Shown piece by piece: positions 62,805 to 64,000 of a DNA stretch of 64,000 nucleotides. The stretch is from CAYNWT01 sp964450955. Its GTDB lineage: Bacteria > Planctomycetota > Planctomycetia > Planctomycetales > Planctomycetaceae. The position numbers and the translations under genes are program-made. Numbering within the stretch: the stretch's first letter is position 1; the number at the start of each line of letters is the position of its first letter. Under the pieces are notes generated by a model, which ran no database searches, was not told where the DNA came from, and worked only from the letters and a program-made list of their open reading frames with translations. Location of the stretch: the NCBI GenBank assembly GCA_964450955.1, contig CAYVFI010000015.1:62001-126000 (forward strand), read 5' to 3'.

Positions 62805-63986
62805 ATGCAACCCAGCGAACTTTCGGTTCTGCACGTCGCGGGCATCGACATGCATCTGCGCTTGCCATCTATTTTGCGGCTGCGCGAACGCGGAGTGCAC
62901 GTTAGCGCGGCCGGTTCGGGCGACTCAAAACAGTTCGACGAACTTGGAATTCCGTTCTACCACTATCCGCTTTCACGCGGAGCCAGCCCGTTGGCCGATC
63001 GCCACACGCGCGAACGGTTGGCGGAAATCATGTCTGAAGTTCGCCCCGATGTCGTGCATAGTTTCAGCACAAAGCCCTGCGTTCTGGTTCCGCCCGTCGC
63101 CCGCGCAGCTGGTGTGCCCGCGGTTTTGAGAACCGTTTGCGGCCTGGGCTATCTGTACTCCACCGAAACATTAAAAGCCCGCATGATGCGCGTGCCGTTT
63201 CACATGTTGCACAAGAAAGCTTCAAAAGCCGCCAGCTTTACGATTTTCCAAAACGACGATGACCGGCAGCTGTTTCGCAGTAAAGGTATCGTGACTGACG
63301 ACAAGACAACGCTGATTCCTGGCTCTGGCGTCGATATCGAGGCGCTCACCGCACAAATTCCCAACCACGAAGAACGCGACCAACTACGCTACAACCTGAA
63401 GCTGCAGGGTGGCCCCGTTGTGATCATGGTGTCGCGATTGGTTAAACAGAAAGGCGTCGATCATTACCTGGAATCGGCTCGCGAGATCAAGAAAGACTAC
63501 CCTGACGCCACCTTCCTGCTGGTTGGCCCCGTTGCGGGCGAAGGCGGTCAGGCTGTTTCACTAAACACCATCGAATCCTATTCGGGCGACGTGTCGTACC
63601 TGGGCTACCGAACAGACATCCCCACACTGCTTTCGATGGCTGACGTTTTTGTTCTTCCCAGCCGCTACCGAGAAGGCGTTCCTCGTGTCCTGATGGAAGC
63701 CGCTGCTCTGGGACTGGCATTGGTCAGCACCAACATGCCCGGCTGCAAAGATGTGGTCATCGACCAGGAAACCGGTTTCCTTATCGAACCCGGCGACCAA
63801 CCGGCTCTGACAGAAGCCATCACCAAACTGGTTGACTCCCCGGAACTCTGCGCCGACATGGGAACCCGCGCTCTGGCGCGAATCCAGGAACGGTTTGAAG
63901 TGTCACGCGTGGTAGATGCCTACATGGAACTCTACGGCAAAGCACTTGGACAACCAATCGAAGAGATCCGACGGAGGGCTGCTTAA
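62805..63986 (+). CDS. Glycosyltransferase family 4 protein
   Basis: 393 residues. GT-B fold: N-terminal SVLHVAGIDMHLRLPSILRL and DVVHSFSTKPCVLVP; C-terminal MVSRLVKQKGVDHYLESARE, FVLPSRYREGVPRVLMEAAA (the EGxP...E donor motif) and GLALVSTNMPGCKDVVIDQE. It transfers a sugar from a nucleotide sugar to the growing unit. A strong AAGGAGG lies 8 bases before the ATG. It is the last gene of the cluster in the window; only 14 bases follow its stop. Confidence 0.93.
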   Translation: MQPSELSVLHVAGIDMHLRLPSILRLRERGVHVSAAGSGDSKQFDELGIPFYHYPLSRGASPLADRHTRERLAEIMSEVRPDVVHSFSTKPCVLVPPVARAAGVPAVLRTVCGLGYLYSTETLKARMMRVPFHMLHKKASKAASFTIFQNDDDRQLFRSKGIVTDDKTTLIPGSGVDIEALTAQIPNHEERDQLRYNLKLQGGPVVIMVSRLVKQKGVDHYLESAREIKKDYPDATFLLVGPVAGEGGQAVSLNTIESYSGDVSYLGYRTDIPTLLSMADVFVLPSRYREGVPRVLMEAAALGLALVSTNMPGCKDVVIDQETGFLIEPGDQPALTEAITKLVDSPELCADMGTRALARIQERFEVSRVVDAYMELYGKALGQPIEEIRRRAA

Positions 63987-64000
63987 AGCCTTGTCGCCCC

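Overview
The window looks like a chromosomal segment of a marine-type planctomycete (Planctomycetales; Fuerstiella-like is only a guess). The signs are prepilin-like DUF1559 proteins, an ECF sigma factor next to a Ser/Thr kinase with a transmembrane segment, a DUF1570 gluzincin, giant TPR/FG-GAP/ASPIC proteins, many exported low-complexity proteins and dispersed palindromes between genes. No rRNA, tRNA, CRISPR array, prophage or intact insertion sequence was recognised.

Layout. 1-2.3 kb: end of a fumarase/aspartase gene, a palindrome-rich gap and a short RecQ helicase. 2.3-8.5 kb (minus strand): a chaperone block groEL2-groES-groEL1-dnaJ-grpE-fmdB. 8.7-13.3 kb: a class I glutamine amidotransferase and a DUF1559 cluster made of two identical genes and one decayed remnant. 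13.6-16.8 kb: ECF sigma factor plus receptor-like kinase. 17-25 kb: HI0933-type flavoprotein, a pair of repeated noncoding elements, an exported HExxH protease-like protein, an exported caspase-fold protein with an EF-hand loop, an EEP-family nuclease/phosphatase, and cytidine deaminase overlapping thymidine phosphorylase. 25-27 kb: infA, rnhA and a small graveyard of broken genes. 27-35.5 kb: FtsQ-like POTRA protein, anchored methyltransferase, large exported membrane protein, thioredoxin, long coiled coil, MazG-like protein. 35.7-43 kb: two tandem TPR/FG-GAP/ASPIC paralogues followed by glgC. 43-53 kb: SPFH protein with a small RHH-like partner, STN-like protein, TPR-redoxin protein, slyX, kinase with a beta-helix tail, MntR-like regulator and HspQ. 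53-57.9 kb: gmd, glycyl-tRNA synthetase, comB, a peroxiredoxin-like gene read through an in-frame UGA, and tag. 57.9-64 kb: polysaccharide genes (sugar transferase, flippase, polymerase, sulfotransferase, glycosyltransferase).

Most notable. The gene at 56647-57267 has an in-frame TGA exactly where the first cysteine of a redoxin CxxC motif should stand (U-P-F-C). A two-tier hairpin begins 4 nt after the TGA. It is best read as a bacterial selenoprotein. Other points of interest are the caspase-fold/EF-hand protein beside the gluzincin, the repeated elements at 18.4-18.9 kb, the identical DUF1559 duplication with a relic, and the nucleotidyltransferase gene split by a palindromic insertion.

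How the genes work together. Protein quality control is concentrated in the chaperone block. The thioredoxin, the TPR-redoxin protein and the selenoprotein candidate are separate redox genes. The polysaccharide genes form one probable plus-strand transcription unit with a facing initiating transferase. The sigma-kinase pair and the beta-helix kinase represent planctomycete-style signalling. Many functions given here rest on motifs visible in the translations, and start codons were reassigned where the longest frame began upstream of the conserved region.
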